64,000 bases of DNA from RGIG7450 sp045633565 (GCA_045633565.1 JAZQYO010000026.1:1-64000), one strand, 5' to 3'; positions 1 to 6,834 are shown, counted from the stretch's first letter. Numbers and translations are program-made. Notes: generated from the letters alone by a model not told the origin.

Positions 1-1
1 G

Positions 2-61
2 GACAATCCTGTGAATTGTCTCATAGCCCGAGAGTCCCGTGCAAAGAAGCCGAGCTATGAG
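2..61. other. Structured inverted repeats at window edge
   Basis: Two inverted repeats are visible: GACAAT (2-7) with ATTGTC (15-20), and CTCATAGC (20-27) with GCTATGAG (54-61). They may be part of a structured RNA or an intergenic palindromic element that continues beyond the left edge. No identity can be assigned. Confidence 0.3.
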
Positions 62-90
62 CGATGGCTAATTTGTGGTGTCAACTAAAC

Positions 91-124
91 AAAAGAAAAA
101 GAGATGCACAAAGTTGTACATCTC
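91..124 (-). terminator. Intrinsic terminator of tRNA-Lys
   Basis: On the minus strand a hairpin GAGATG...CATCTC (101-124, stem continued by TGT/ACA across one mismatch) is followed by a T-rich tract (100-91). It lies directly downstream of the tRNA-Lys gene and should end its transcript. Confidence 0.7.
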
Positions 125-132
125 GCAGAGTT

Positions 133-208
133 TGGTACACCATTAGGGACTCGAACCCTAGACACCCTGATTAAGAGTCAGGTGCTCTACCATCTGAGCT
201 AATGGTGC
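133..208 (-). tRNA. tRNA-Lys (anticodon CTT)
   Basis: The 76-nt cloverleaf reads leftward. The acceptor stem GCACCAT pairs with ATGGTGT, the D-loop region AGCTCAG and the T-loop GGTTCGAGTCC are normal, and the anticodon loop CTCTTAA gives anticodon CTT (Lys). The 3' CCA is encoded. A terminator follows at 124-91. Confidence 0.96.
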
Positions 209-280
209 ATTTATTTTTGCAACTGTTACATTATATCACGATATTTCCCGTTTGTAAAGAGGTTTTTTGAAATTTTTACA

Positions 281-1186
281 TTATTTATCCCGTATTATTC
301 TCCCAAAGCTGAAAAGTCCGCAACCGGCAGCGCCGTCCGGCCCTTTTTTCCCAATATCCTCGCAGTGCATACAAAGAACTGTTTTCATTTCGTCGGGAGT
401 TAAAAATCTGCCCATGCGGTTTTTTGCTTTTCTCTGCAGGATTGCCGCAGCTCCGGAAATGATAGGTGCAGCCATAGAAGTTCCCGAAAACCTGGCGTAT
501 TTCCCGCCCGGAAAGCATGACAATATTTCGTATCCTGCCGCTGCTATATCAGCATTTACATTTTTGGAGGAAAACGCAGAAACTCTGCCTCCGGCATCCA
601 CCGAGGCAACTGAAATTGTTTCCGGAAAACGCCCCGGAAAGCCTATTTGCCTGTTTTTTACGTTACCACTGTTACCTGCAGCACAAATGATAATTATTCC
701 TTTATCATAAGCTTTTTTTATTTCATCATAATAGGTCGGCATTTTATTTGATGAGAAAGACATATTAATTATGTTAACCTTTTGCGACGTAAGCCAATTA
801 AGACTTTTCGCCACCGCTTCATCGTCTGCTGTTCCGTTTTTGCCAAAGGCTTTTGCAATATAAAGGCTTGCCATAGGTGCAACACCCACAATTCCGCTGC
901 CATTTTTATTTGCGGCAATTATTCCTGCAACGTGTGTACCATGACCGTTTTCATCTGTCACATCATCGCTGTCCGGTGAAGTGAAATTTCTGATTTTTTT
1001 CACTCTGCCGGCAAGGTCGGGATGATAAAGGTCAACGCCTGAATCTATCACCCCAATTTTTATGCCCTCCCCCATGCTTTCGTGCCATTCAAGATTTGCG
1101 CCGGCCATGCGGACGCCATAATCCATTCGTTCACCGCCGGTATCCTGCACTATGCTTTTTACATTATATTTCAATAGTTTTTCCAT
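281..1186 (-). CDS. S8 family serine peptidase (subtilase)
   Basis: A 301-residue subtilisin-type protease. The catalytic triad is visible: Asp48 in GVIDSG, His82 in NGHGTHVAG and Ser237 in SGTSMAAP, with the oxyanion Asn172 in AAGNSG. There is no signal peptide or membrane segment and only a short N-terminal extension, so it resembles the intracellular subtilases (ISP type) rather than secreted ones; that location is inferred. An in-frame TTG lies 11 codons upstream, but the ATG at 1186 has GGAGGGG four bases ahead and is preferred. The gene follows spoVM and that gene's terminator, so it probably has its own weak expression or depends on read-through. Substrate unknown. Confidence 0.92.
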   Translation of the reverse strand: MEKLLKYNVKSIVQDTGGERMDYGVRMAGANLEWHESMGEGIKIGVIDSGVDLYHPDLAGRVKKIRNFTSPDSDDVTDENGHGTHVAGIIAANKNGSGIVGVAPMASLYIAKAFGKNGTADDEAVAKSLNWLTSQKVNIINMSFSSNKMPTYYDEIKKAYDKGIIIICAAGNSGNVKNRQIGFPGRFPETISVASVDAGGRVSAFSSKNVNADIAAAGYEILSCFPGGKYARFSGTSMAAPIISGAAAILQRKAKNRMGRFLTPDEMKTVLCMHCEDIGKKGPDGAAGCGLFSFGRIIRDK

Positions 1187-1196
1187 ATTCCCCTCC

Positions 1197-1224
1197 AAAA
1201 AAAGGACTTGCTTTTGCAAGTCCT
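1197..1224 (-). terminator. Intrinsic terminator after spoVM
   Basis: The hairpin AGGACTTGC-AAAA-GCAAGTCCT (minus strand, 1224-1202) is followed by seven T. Its stem overlaps the stop codon of spoVM by two bases, separating the spoVM transcript from the subtilase gene. Confidence 0.85.
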
Positions 1225-1291
1225 ACATCCTGAAAATTGATTTCACAATACCGCAAAGACATTTTGGCATTTTAATAACAACGACCTTCAT
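1223..1291 (-). CDS. spoVM: Stage V sporulation protein SpoVM (22 aa)
   Basis: A 22-codon gene starting MKVVVIKMPKCL and ending GIVKSIFRM. It matches the SpoVM pattern, M-K-x3-I-K-x-P-K-x-L-x-G-I-V-(K/R). SpoVM is an amphipathic peptide that recognises the positively curved forespore membrane and anchors SpoIVA for coat assembly. The ATG at 1291 has AAAGGAG seven bases upstream. The stop codon is at the foot of an intrinsic terminator. A 48-residue membrane protein gene lies 17 bp upstream on the same strand and probably shares the transcript. Identification is by family pattern; the short length allows some doubt, but sequence, ribosome site and terminator agree. Confidence 0.85.
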   Translation of the reverse strand: MKVVVIKMPKCLCGIVKSIFRM

Positions 1292-1308
1292 ATCATAACT
1301 CCTTTCCA

Positions 1309-1455
1309 CTATTTGCAAAGCAGACTAAACCCTGCCCAGATAAGCAGTATACCAAGCAAGAAAACAAGCCAGGAGGAGGGCATGCAGACAGTTATAATTA
1401 CGCTCACACCCACTCCTATAATAAGTATCCCCGAAGCTCCCCTGCGTCGTTTCAT
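1309..1455 (-). CDS. Small membrane protein upstream of spoVM
   Basis: A 48-residue protein starting MKRRRGASGI, with a basic N-terminus and two hydrophobic stretches (about 9-24 and 29-46) that would form a membrane hairpin. GAGGAG lies just ahead of the ATG at 1455. It ends 17 bp before spoVM on the same strand, so the pair looks co-transcribed and may belong to the sporulation programme; that is inference. I do not recognise the family. It was too short for routine ORF lists but has a good ribosome site and clear spacing. Confidence 0.65.
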   Translation of the reverse strand: MKRRRGASGILIIGVGVSVIITVCMPSSWLVFLLGILLIWAGFSLLCK

Positions 1456-1555
1456 CTCCTCACCCGTCCTTTGTTATTATATTATTCAGACAACAGGATT
1501 TTGGTTAATAATAAAGGTTGTCGAAAATTGGCGAACGAAATAAGGTATAAAAGTA

Positions 1556-1584
1556 TTGCATTTTTTCAATTGTGGTGCTATAAT
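1556..1584 (+). promoter_or_regulatory. Sigma-A promoter of small structured RNA
   Basis: TTGCAT (1556-1561), a 17-bp spacer and TATAAT (1579-1584). Transcription would start near 1589-1591, at the foot of the long hairpin that follows. Confidence 0.75.
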
Positions 1585-1588
1585 AAAG

Positions 1589-1749
1589 ATGCTAAACCAA
1601 TTCAATATTTTTTGACATTGCGACATGTTTTTTTACTTATGGTAAAAATGCATGCTCTATTTCAACATGTCGTTTATGTCATATGAAATTGGTTTAGCAA
1701 CCGGAGCTATGCGTTTTTCGTGCGTGGCTTTATGTCACGCACTTTTTTT
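1589..1749 (+). ncRNA. Structured small RNA of unknown class
   Basis: About 160 nt between a consensus promoter and an intrinsic terminator. An outer stem GCTAAACCAATT (1591-1602) pairs with AATTGGTTTAGC (1687-1698). Inside it TGACA pairs with TGTCA, GACATGTT pairs with AACATGTC, and an apical hairpin TTTTTAC...GTAAAAA follows. After the stem comes AACCGGAGC and then the terminator. There is no convincing ORF. The bulged long stem recalls 6S RNA, but about 50 nt extend beyond the closing stem, so I do not assign that class. It could also be a leader for the small gene at 1813. Confidence 0.6.
1720..1749 (+). terminator. Intrinsic terminator of the small RNA
   Basis: Perfect 7-bp stem GTGCGTG (1720-1726) with CACGCAC (1736-1742), followed by seven T. 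Confidence 0.85.
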
Positions 1750-1812
1750 AACCCATGTGCACTAAGGTTAAAATGATGCATTCTCCACAAATATTTAGAT
1801 AGGAGACGAGAT

Positions 1813-1926
1813 ATGGACAACTATAAAGAAATGTATTTGGAACTTTTTAATGTAATTACCGATACTATAACAAAACTAAAAGAAGCACAGAAAAAAGTTG
1901 AAGAAATGTATACAAATCAAGAATAA
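1813..1926 (+). CDS. Small helical protein, 37 aa
   Basis: Starts MDNYKEMYLELFN and is predicted to be one continuous helix rich in Lys and Glu. AGGAGACGAG precedes the ATG at 1813. Similar short MDNYK-type proteins occur in Clostridia and their phages, but I know of no function. It follows the structured RNA on the same strand and ends just before the inverted-repeat element. Confidence 0.6.
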   Translation: MDNYKEMYLELFNVITDTITKLKEAQKKVEEMYTNQE

Positions 1927-1929
1927 TAA

Positions 1930-2236
1930 AAAAGCACATTCTCCGGCGGTTGGTCTTAGGGAGAAATCGGTTCCCAAACCATATTTTCAGTTTATACTAC
2001 ATCAAAAAGCATGGTAATACGCCAGTATTACCATGCTTTTAATCTTTGTATAATTCTAAAAATCTGTATTTGGGAACTGCTTTGCATCACAAAAATCATT
2101 ATTTTGTGTGCAGAATTAGGAAAAACCATGCAAAAATCCTGTCGGATTTTAAATGGTTTTGACAACATTCTGTGCCAAAATATTGGTTTTTTGACGAATA
2201 ATCCCCAACACCAACCGCCGTCTGAATGTGCTTTTT
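1930..2236. repeat. TIR element copy 1 inside a terminator loop
   Basis: The core element spans 1944-2220 (277 bp). Its ends are near-perfect inverted repeats (CGGCGGTTGGT plus a second block TTAGGGA / TCCCCAA). Inside is a perfect hairpin, AAAAGCATGGTAATAC (2005-2020) with its complement (2025-2040), and nested hairpins near 2118-2160. Outside it the flanks AAAAGCACATTC and GAATGTGCTTTTT also pair, so the element sits in the loop of a bidirectional terminator between the convergent genes at 1926 and 2240. A second copy, close to 90 percent identical by eye, is at 55236-55513. It has no coding capacity and is probably a MITE-like element or a mobile structured RNA. Confidence 0.8.
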
Positions 2237-2239
2237 ATT

Positions 2240-2584
2240 TTAAAATAATCCAGGTATGTTCATTCCGCCTGTTAAGGCTCCCATTTTTTCCTGTGTGAGT
2301 GCGTCCGCTTTTGAAAGTGCATCATTTACAGCGACCATCACAAGGTCCTGAAGCATTTCAACATCATCCGGGTCAACCGCCTCGGGTTTAATGTTGATTT
2401 CAAGTATTTCTTTTTTACCGGTAGCTTTAACAGTTACCATTCCGCCGCCGGAGGATGCTTCAACCTGAGTTTCTTCTATCTCCTGCTGAGCTTTAAGCAT
2501 CTGCTCCTGCATTTTCTGTGCCTGCTTCAACATGTTATTCATATTTCCGCCACCCGGAAATCCTGCAAATTTATTCGCAGCCAT
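2240..2584 (-). CDS. ybaB: YbaB/EbfC family nucleoid-associated protein
   Basis: A 114-residue protein with the family's Gly-rich N-terminus (FPGGGNMNNMLKQAQKMQEQ), a long helix and the core containing VTVKATGKKE and the acidic DPDDVEMLQDL segment. YbaB proteins form small DNA-binding dimers on the nucleoid and are very often encoded directly after dnaX, as here (18 bp apart). A GTG three codons upstream is possible, but the ATG at 2584 has GAGGTG at proper distance and is chosen. Confidence 0.95.
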   Translation of the reverse strand: MAANKFAGFPGGGNMNNMLKQAQKMQEQMLKAQQEIEETQVEASSGGGMVTVKATGKKEILEINIKPEAVDPDDVEMLQDLVMVAVNDALSKADALTQEKMGALTGGMNIPGLF

Positions 2585-2601
2585 TTTTATCACCTCGTAA
2601 T

Positions 2602-4131
2602 TTATTCATATATTTCGACAAAATCGAAATTTTTAATTTTTTCAATAAGCTGTCCCGTCTGCTCCGCTGTCACACTCTGTTCAAATGCAATTTTGTGCGG
2701 ACGTGTTCCGCAGACTTTTTCAATGGAGCTTAAGATTATCTCCTTAAATCTTTCATTGCTGACAAAATTTATGGCGTTAGCTCCCTCTTCAGTTGAAGCA
2801 ATAAGCATAAAAACATCACCCTCGCCTGCCGGAGTCAGCTTGTTTAAAAAGCCGGGCAGACCTGGATTTGTGTTTTTGATTTCGTCAACAATTTCCTTCC
2901 ACATATCCTTATATTTGCCATTAAACCGAATTTTCTTTTTCTCGGGAGCCTTTTCCGGTGCTTTTTCCATCTTCGGTTTTTCCTGCTGAACATTAACCAC
3001 AGGAACACCCTTTTCCATTTTCTGCTCCAAAGCGGCAAGTCTGTCCGCCATGGCTTCAGCAGAATTGTCATAAATGGGCATACAAAGCTTCAAAATTCCC
3101 GTTTCAAGAACTATCCTCGGAGATGCTGCATATTTCATATTCTGCGAGGTTTCGGAGAATATTTTTATACAGTTTACCAGCTTCTCATAGGTGAAGTTTT
3201 CGGCGGTTTCCCTAAACTTTTCACTCCCGCCGTCCGGCGTAATTTTACTCATAACCATATCACGGGTAAGTTTCATAATCCCGTCTAAAATTCTTGCCGG
3301 GCTTCTGCCCTCCTGCACACCTTCGCCAATAGCAGTCACCGCATCATAAGCGTCACCTTTTGCAATATCCGTCATAATCCGGTTTGAGAGCGCCATGTCG
3401 GGCGCACCAAGAATACCTATTACATCTTTGTATGAAAGCTCTTTCTGTCCGAAAGCTATACACCTGTCAAGAATACTGATGGCATCTCGCATGGAGCCAT
3501 CCCCCATGGTCGCAATGACATCCATAGCGTCATCGGCAATGGTTATTCCGTCCTGTGATGCAAGACGGGCAAGATGACCTTTTATATCATCCTGCGTAAT
3601 TGAACGGAAGTCAAACCGCTGACATCTGGACAAAATTGTCGCCGGAAGTTTGTGAACCTCGGTAGTCGCCAGGATAAAAATTACATGTTCGGGCGGTTCT
3701 TCGAGCGTTTTTAAAAGCGCATTGAATGCACCCGGCGAAAGCATGTGCACTTCGTCTATAATATAAACCTTATATTTTGTAACCGAAGCTGTGTAAATAA
3801 CATCTTCCCGGATGTCCCTGATGTTATCAACACCGTTATTTGACGCAGCATCCATTTCAATAACATCCATAATACTGCCATCCAAAATGCCTTTGCAGAT
3901 TTTGCACTGGTTACAAGGATTTCCATTCTCGTTATTCTCACAGTTAATGGCACGGCTGAAAATTTTCGCCGTGGAGGTTTTACCCGTTCCTCTTATACCT
4001 GTAAAGAGATAAGCATGGGCAAGTCTGCCGGACACTATTTCATTCTTAAGCGTCTTTGTAATATGCGTTTGACCTACCACATCGTCAAAAGTGGTTGGTC
4101 TGCTTCTACGGTATAGCGCCTGATATGCCAT
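2602..4131 (-). CDS. dnaX: DNA polymerase III subunit gamma/tau
   Basis: A 509-residue clamp-loader ATPase starting MAYQALYRRSRPTTFDDVVGQ. It shows Walker A GIRGTGKTSTAK (about 45-56), the zinc module with four Cys (CENNENGNPCNQCKIC), Walker B IIDEVHML and sensor 1 LATTEVHKLPATILSRCQRFDF. Residues about 370-420 form a charged Pro/Lys/Glu linker to the C-terminal domain that contacts the polymerase. It loads the sliding clamp at the replication fork. The start has AAGGAGGG upstream. It lies 50 bp after the SRP RNA gene on the same strand, a common Firmicute arrangement. Confidence 0.97.
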   Translation of the reverse strand: MAYQALYRRSRPTTFDDVVGQTHITKTLKNEIVSGRLAHAYLFTGIRGTGKTSTAKIFSRAINCENNENGNPCNQCKICKGILDGSIMDVIEMDAASNNGVDNIRDIREDVIYTASVTKYKVYIIDEVHMLSPGAFNALLKTLEEPPEHVIFILATTEVHKLPATILSRCQRFDFRSITQDDIKGHLARLASQDGITIADDAMDVIATMGDGSMRDAISILDRCIAFGQKELSYKDVIGILGAPDMALSNRIMTDIAKGDAYDAVTAIGEGVQEGRSPARILDGIMKLTRDMVMSKITPDGGSEKFRETAENFTYEKLVNCIKIFSETSQNMKYAASPRIVLETGILKLCMPIYDNSAEAMADRLAALEQKMEKGVPVVNVQQEKPKMEKAPEKAPEKKKIRFNGKYKDMWKEIVDEIKNTNPGLPGFLNKLTPAGEGDVFMLIASTEEGANAINFVSNERFKEIILSSIEKVCGTRPHKIAFEQSVTAEQTGQLIEKIKNFDFVEIYE

Positions 4132-4181
4132 GCTTGTCCCTCCTTTAAAGTTAAGCGGATTCCGCTTTTATGTAAAATAAA

Positions 4182-4450
4182 GCCGTACACCTTAATATCG
4201 AATTATCCCGGTTGCCCGTATCATACTTTGCGACTCAAAACCGGCATCCCTGCGGCACATAGTACAAAACCGCTTATCGCTGCTCGGTTCCCCGCCTGAC
4301 GAGGTTCACGGCGCACTATTGCGCAGGACCGATTTATCAACATCAACAAAGTATGACCGACTGCATCAGAATAACCCTCAAATAAGGAATTCCCCCTTGC
4401 TATAGCGGATTGCAAGTACAGGGCACCGCTAACTCCCCGGATAGTACGGC
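4182..4450 (-). ncRNA. ffs: Signal recognition particle RNA, large (Alu-containing) type
   Basis: A 269-nt RNA. The 5' end GCCGTAC (4450-4444) pairs with the 3' end GTACGGC (4188-4182). The 5' Alu-like domain contains GGGGAGTTAGCGGTGCCC, and the conserved SRP core with CCTCGTCAGGC and GGAACCGAGCAGC is present near 4290-4310. This is the Bacillus/Clostridia type with Alu domain, which binds Ffh and targets membrane proteins to FtsY and SecYEG. A strong promoter lies upstream and dnaX follows. Confidence 0.96.
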
Positions 4451-4457
4451 CAATGTC

Positions 4458-4483
4458 AGCCTGCGAGAACTTTCGCAGGCTGA
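4458..4483 (-). promoter_or_regulatory. Leader hairpin of the SRP RNA precursor
   Basis: Perfect stem CAGCCTGCGA / TCGCAGGCTG on the minus strand between the promoter and the mature 5' end of the SRP RNA. It is probably part of the primary transcript and removed during processing; that role is inferred. Confidence 0.5.
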
Positions 4484-4496
4484 GATTGCAATAGAT

Positions 4497-4525
4497 AGTA
4501 TATCATATTTTTTTCATAATTGCAA
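4497..4525 (-). promoter_or_regulatory. Sigma-A promoter of SRP RNA
   Basis: TTGCAA (4525-4520), 17-bp spacer, TATACT (4502-4497) on the minus strand, about 47 bp upstream of the mature RNA end. Confidence 0.8.
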
Positions 4526-4627
4526 CAGTTATTCTTTAAACTTGCAACTTTATTTTTTGTGAAATAATTTTTTAGTTGGGATTTCACACAGAAATTGATT
4601 TTATGTTCTGAAAGAAAAAACAATGCT

Positions 4628-4966
4628 TTATTTAGCATTGTTTCTATACTCATTGATTATTTCTATATTTTTCAATAACAATTCCTTTTCTTTGGGTGAA
4701 AATGTTTCTGTTAATTCTGCAACTTTTTTTACAAAATGATTGTTCCCAGATTTGTTGTTCAAATCTCCAAAAAGCAAACTATCTATTGATATTTCAAGAA
4801 CATTTGCAATCTTTACTAATGTTTCAAGTGAAGGTATTCCTTTTGCTCTTTCTATCTGTCCTATAAAGGTAGTTGATACATCAAGTTTTTCTGCTAATTG
4901 TTCCAATGTGTATTTTTTCTCTTTTCTTTGTTTCCTTATATGTTTCCCTAATAATTCATAGTTCAA
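4628..4966 (-). CDS. XRE-family transcriptional regulator
   Basis: A 112-residue protein with an N-terminal Cro/C1-type helix-turn-helix: RKQRKEKKYTLEQLAEKLDV, then STTFIGQIERAKGIPSLETL, then KIANVLEISIDSLLFG. The C-terminal third is a short helical tail. An upstream GTG (5008) would give 14 more residues but falls in the promoter region; the TTG at 4966, preceded by AGGTAGGTG, is preferred. It is divergent from the membrane operon at 5117. AATACAGA and TCTGTATT form an inverted repeat in the shared intergenic region, so it probably controls that operon and itself. Confidence 0.88.
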   Translation of the reverse strand: MNYELLGKHIRKQRKEKKYTLEQLAEKLDVSTTFIGQIERAKGIPSLETLVKIANVLEISIDSLLFGDLNNKSGNNHFVKKVAELTETFSPKEKELLLKNIEIINEYRNNAK

Positions 4967-5021
4967 AACATTAACACCTACCTTTATTTTAATTGTAACA
5001 CTATACACTTATCATTGACAG

Positions 5022-5058
5022 AATACAGAATCTTAAAACATTAACTAAAATCTGTATT
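5022..5058. promoter_or_regulatory. Candidate operator in XRE divergent promoter region
   Basis: AATACAGA and TCTGTATT are perfect inverted half-sites about 21 bp apart, directly upstream of the -35 box of the rightward promoter. The position suits binding by the neighbouring XRE regulator. Confidence 0.4.
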
Positions 5059-5063
5059 TTATA

Positions 5064-5092
5064 TTGACAGTTATGTAGTTTTTTGTTATAAT
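5064..5092 (+). promoter_or_regulatory. Consensus promoter of the membrane operon
   Basis: TTGACA (5064-5069), exactly 17 bp, TATAAT (5087-5092). Such a perfect promoter next to an XRE gene suggests it is normally repressed. Confidence 0.85.
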
Positions 5093-5116
5093 GTGTCATA
5101 ATAGGAGGCGACAAAC

Positions 5117-5401
5117 TTGAAAAATAAGTCATTTTTTTCACAAATTATGCTATTAGTTATTATATCTTTAATTTCTGTAGTATTGACTGTTGGCATTGCC
5201 CTTTTGGTAGGTTCTTCTAATACAACATTGTTTGATTTTAAAAACCTTAATTTTTCCAATATGATACCTGTTTTAATATTAGGTGGTTTCATCAGTTGTG
5301 TTGTTGTTGGTATAACGGTTCTTTTTGTTGCTAGGTCAATATTTTATAAAGTTAAAAATTATTTATCAGAAGAAGATAAAAATGGAGGAGACAAAAAATG
5401 A
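5117..5401 (+). CDS. Small two-helix membrane protein
   Basis: A 94-residue protein with two hydrophobic segments (about 8-30 and 50-75) and a charged C-terminal tail ending EEDKNGGDKK. It starts at TTG 5117 behind GGAGG. Its stop overlaps the ATG of the TM2 gene by four bases, so the two are translationally coupled. I do not recognise the family. It is first in an operon under a consensus promoter opposite an XRE repressor. Confidence 0.7.
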   Translation: MKNKSFFSQIMLLVIISLISVVLTVGIALLVGSSNTTLFDFKNLNFSNMIPVLILGGFISCVVVGITVLFVARSIFYKVKNYLSEEDKNGGDKK

Positions 5402-5841
5402 AATGTACTAATCACCCAGAAATTGATGCACAAGGAATGTGTGCATACTGTGGCAAACCTTTTTGTAAAGACTGCCTTGTAGAAGTAAAAGGAAGAATGT
5501 ATTGCAAAAATGACCTTGGTAATGTTCTTGATGAAGCAAAACAATCTTCAAGTGGTCAACCAACAATTAACATTACCAATAGCAACGAGAGTGTTAATAC
5601 CAACACCCATGTTAATGGTGGTTTTTACGGTGGTCCTAGGAAGAGTAAAATGGTTGCTTTAATTTTATGTATTATTGGTTTCTTTGGTATTGGCGGTCTT
5701 CACAGAATGTATGTAGGTAAAGTAGGTAGTGGTGTTGTTCATTTCCTTACATATGGCATTTGTGCTATTGGGACAATAATTGACTTAATCTCAATTTTGT
5801 CTGGTGGATTTAGAGATAGTTATGGACAACCTTTGGTATAA
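5398..5841 (+). CDS. Zinc-ribbon TM2 domain membrane protein
   Basis: A 147-residue protein. The N-terminus is a B-box-like Cys/His module (CTNHPEIDAQGMCAYCGKPF, then CKDCLVEV and YCKNDL). A Ser/Asn-rich linker leads to a C-terminal TM2 domain (about 82-145) with two helices and the family's GIGGLHRMYVGKVGSG turn. TM2 proteins are widespread and of unknown function. The ATG at 5398 overlaps the previous stop, and the DUF2752 gene begins inside its end, so the three are one operon. Confidence 0.9.
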   Translation: MKCTNHPEIDAQGMCAYCGKPFCKDCLVEVKGRMYCKNDLGNVLDEAKQSSSGQPTINITNSNESVNTNTHVNGGFYGGPRKSKMVALILCIIGFFGIGGLHRMYVGKVGSGVVHFLTYGICAIGTIIDLISILSGGFRDSYGQPLV

Positions 5842-6226
5842 AACTAAAAACATTGACAGCAGAAAAAGACATACCTTACATTCTTTGGGTGTAGGGTTTG
5901 TCTTTTTTGTTGTATTATTCTTATTAACAAAGCTCTTTTCTATATCTTTATGCCCTATAAAAAACATTTTTGGTGCATCTTGCTTTGGTTGTGGTATGAC
6001 AAGAGGGTTCATATCAATCTTAAATCTTGATTTCAAAACTGCATTTGAGTATAATGTTTTATCTATACCTTTATTTGTGAGTATTGCTCTATACTGTATA
6101 TTCTCTTTAATAGATTTTTTTCTTGACAAAAACTATGTATACATTATCGAAAAACAACTTGCTAAAAAATATATGTACTTGATATATATAATAATCTTGA
6201 TAATGGCAACCATTTTAAATAATTAG
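5822..6226 (+). CDS. DUF2752 family membrane protein
   Basis: A 134-residue protein with a first helix (about 25-45), then the DUF2752 signature CPIKNIFGASCFGCGMTRG, and two further helices. The family has a Cys-containing motif CP...CxGCGxTR and no established function. A GTG at 5804 is an alternative start; the ATG at 5822 is chosen, and either overlaps the TM2 gene. Genes of these two families often neighbour each other, which suggests a shared membrane role. Confidence 0.85.
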   Translation: MDNLWYKTKNIDSRKRHTLHSLGVGFVFFVVLFLLTKLFSISLCPIKNIFGASCFGCGMTRGFISILNLDFKTAFEYNVLSIPLFVSIALYCIFSLIDFFLDKNYVYIIEKQLAKKYMYLIYIIILIMATILNN

Positions 6227-6313
6227 ATTTAATACTGTATCAAGGATGTTTCTAATAGTACACCAACACTTTTGACCATTATTTACTCTTTTGTGTCTAT
6301 TAATTTTAGAAAA

Positions 6314-6341
6314 CTATGGGCTTTACGGGGCAAGCCCATAG
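6314..6341. terminator. Hairpin after the membrane operon
   Basis: CTATGGGCTT (6314-6323) pairs with AAGCCCATAG (6332-6341). The T-rich side lies on the minus strand (TTTTC), so it is a better terminator for leftward than rightward transcription. Confidence 0.4.
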
Positions 6342-6384
6342 AAAAGCGCGATCAAAAAATCTTCCGAAAAAAACCGACACTTAT

Positions 6385-6440
6385 AAAAAAGGCTCCCTTG
6401 TGTAAAGGGAGCTGTCAACGGAGTTGACTGAGGGATTGTT
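6385..6440. repeat. Left inverted repeat of the DUF559 cassette
   Basis: An A-tract followed by GGCTCCCTTGTGTAAAGGG, a small GTCAACGGAGTTGAC palindrome and GAGGGATTG. The same blocks recur in inverted order at 6777-6834. The stop codon of the broken gene lies inside this repeat. Confidence 0.8.
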
Positions 6441-6776
6441 TAACTGTATTATCAATAAATACACATACTCCCTCAAAGTTTTTGTTTATATCAAGATTTG
6501 ATATTCTTATAACTTTTAATCCATATTGTTCTAAAAGCTCTGTTCTTAGTGTATCTTTTTCTATTCCTCTATCATCATAATGCTGAGAACCATCAAGTTC
6601 TATGACTAGTTTTGCTTTGGCACTGTAAAAATCAACAATATATTTTCCTATAACTTTCTGCCTTATAAACCTAACAGGGTATTCCCTTAAGTAATCATAC
6701 CAAAGGTGTTTTTTGTCATATTATTTCGAAGTGTTTTTGCAAGTGGTACAATTTCTTTGTTGTGTTTATAGTCCAT
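6415..6776 (-). pseudogene. DUF559-type endonuclease-like gene, frameshifted
   Basis: The product resembles the small DUF559 (Vsr/MTES-like nuclease fold) proteins: an MDYKHNKEIVPLAKTLR start, then in another frame HLWYDYLREYPVRFIRQKV, IVDFYSAKAKLVIELDGSQH, and a C-terminal GLKVIRISN segment. The frame breaks near 6715 in an A-run after LRNNMTK, where a TAA follows ten codons later, and a few residues of the family's usual sequence are missing. The ATG at 6776 uses a GGAGGG ribosome site supplied by the right repeat, and the stop lies within the left repeat. Both gene ends are thus embedded in the inverted repeats, as expected of a mobile cassette. Confidence 0.8.
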
Positions 6777-6834
6777 TGCAATCCCTCCGAGTTGCTTCGC
6801 AACCCACCTCCCTTTACACAAGGGAGGCTTTTTA
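6777..6834. repeat. Right inverted repeat of the DUF559 cassette
   Basis: Inverse of the left repeat: CAATCCCTCC, a GTTGCTTCGCAAC hairpin, then ACCTCCCTTTACACAAGGGAGG and a T-tract. It supplies the ribosome site for the gene it flanks and may terminate transcription. Confidence 0.8.

Noticed and set aside
1589..1749. 6S RNA assignment for the structured small RNA
   Set aside because: The long bulged stem is similar in outline, but the closing stem is followed by 50 more bases and I cannot match the 6S central bubble.
2011..2298. 95-codon frame across repeat copy 1
   Set aside because: It covers the hairpins of the repeat, has no ribosome site and is not preserved in copy 2.
4221..4653. Open frames of 64 and 65 codons on the minus strand
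   Set aside because: They run through the SRP RNA and its promoter; the RNA signatures are decisive and the frames have no ribosome sites.
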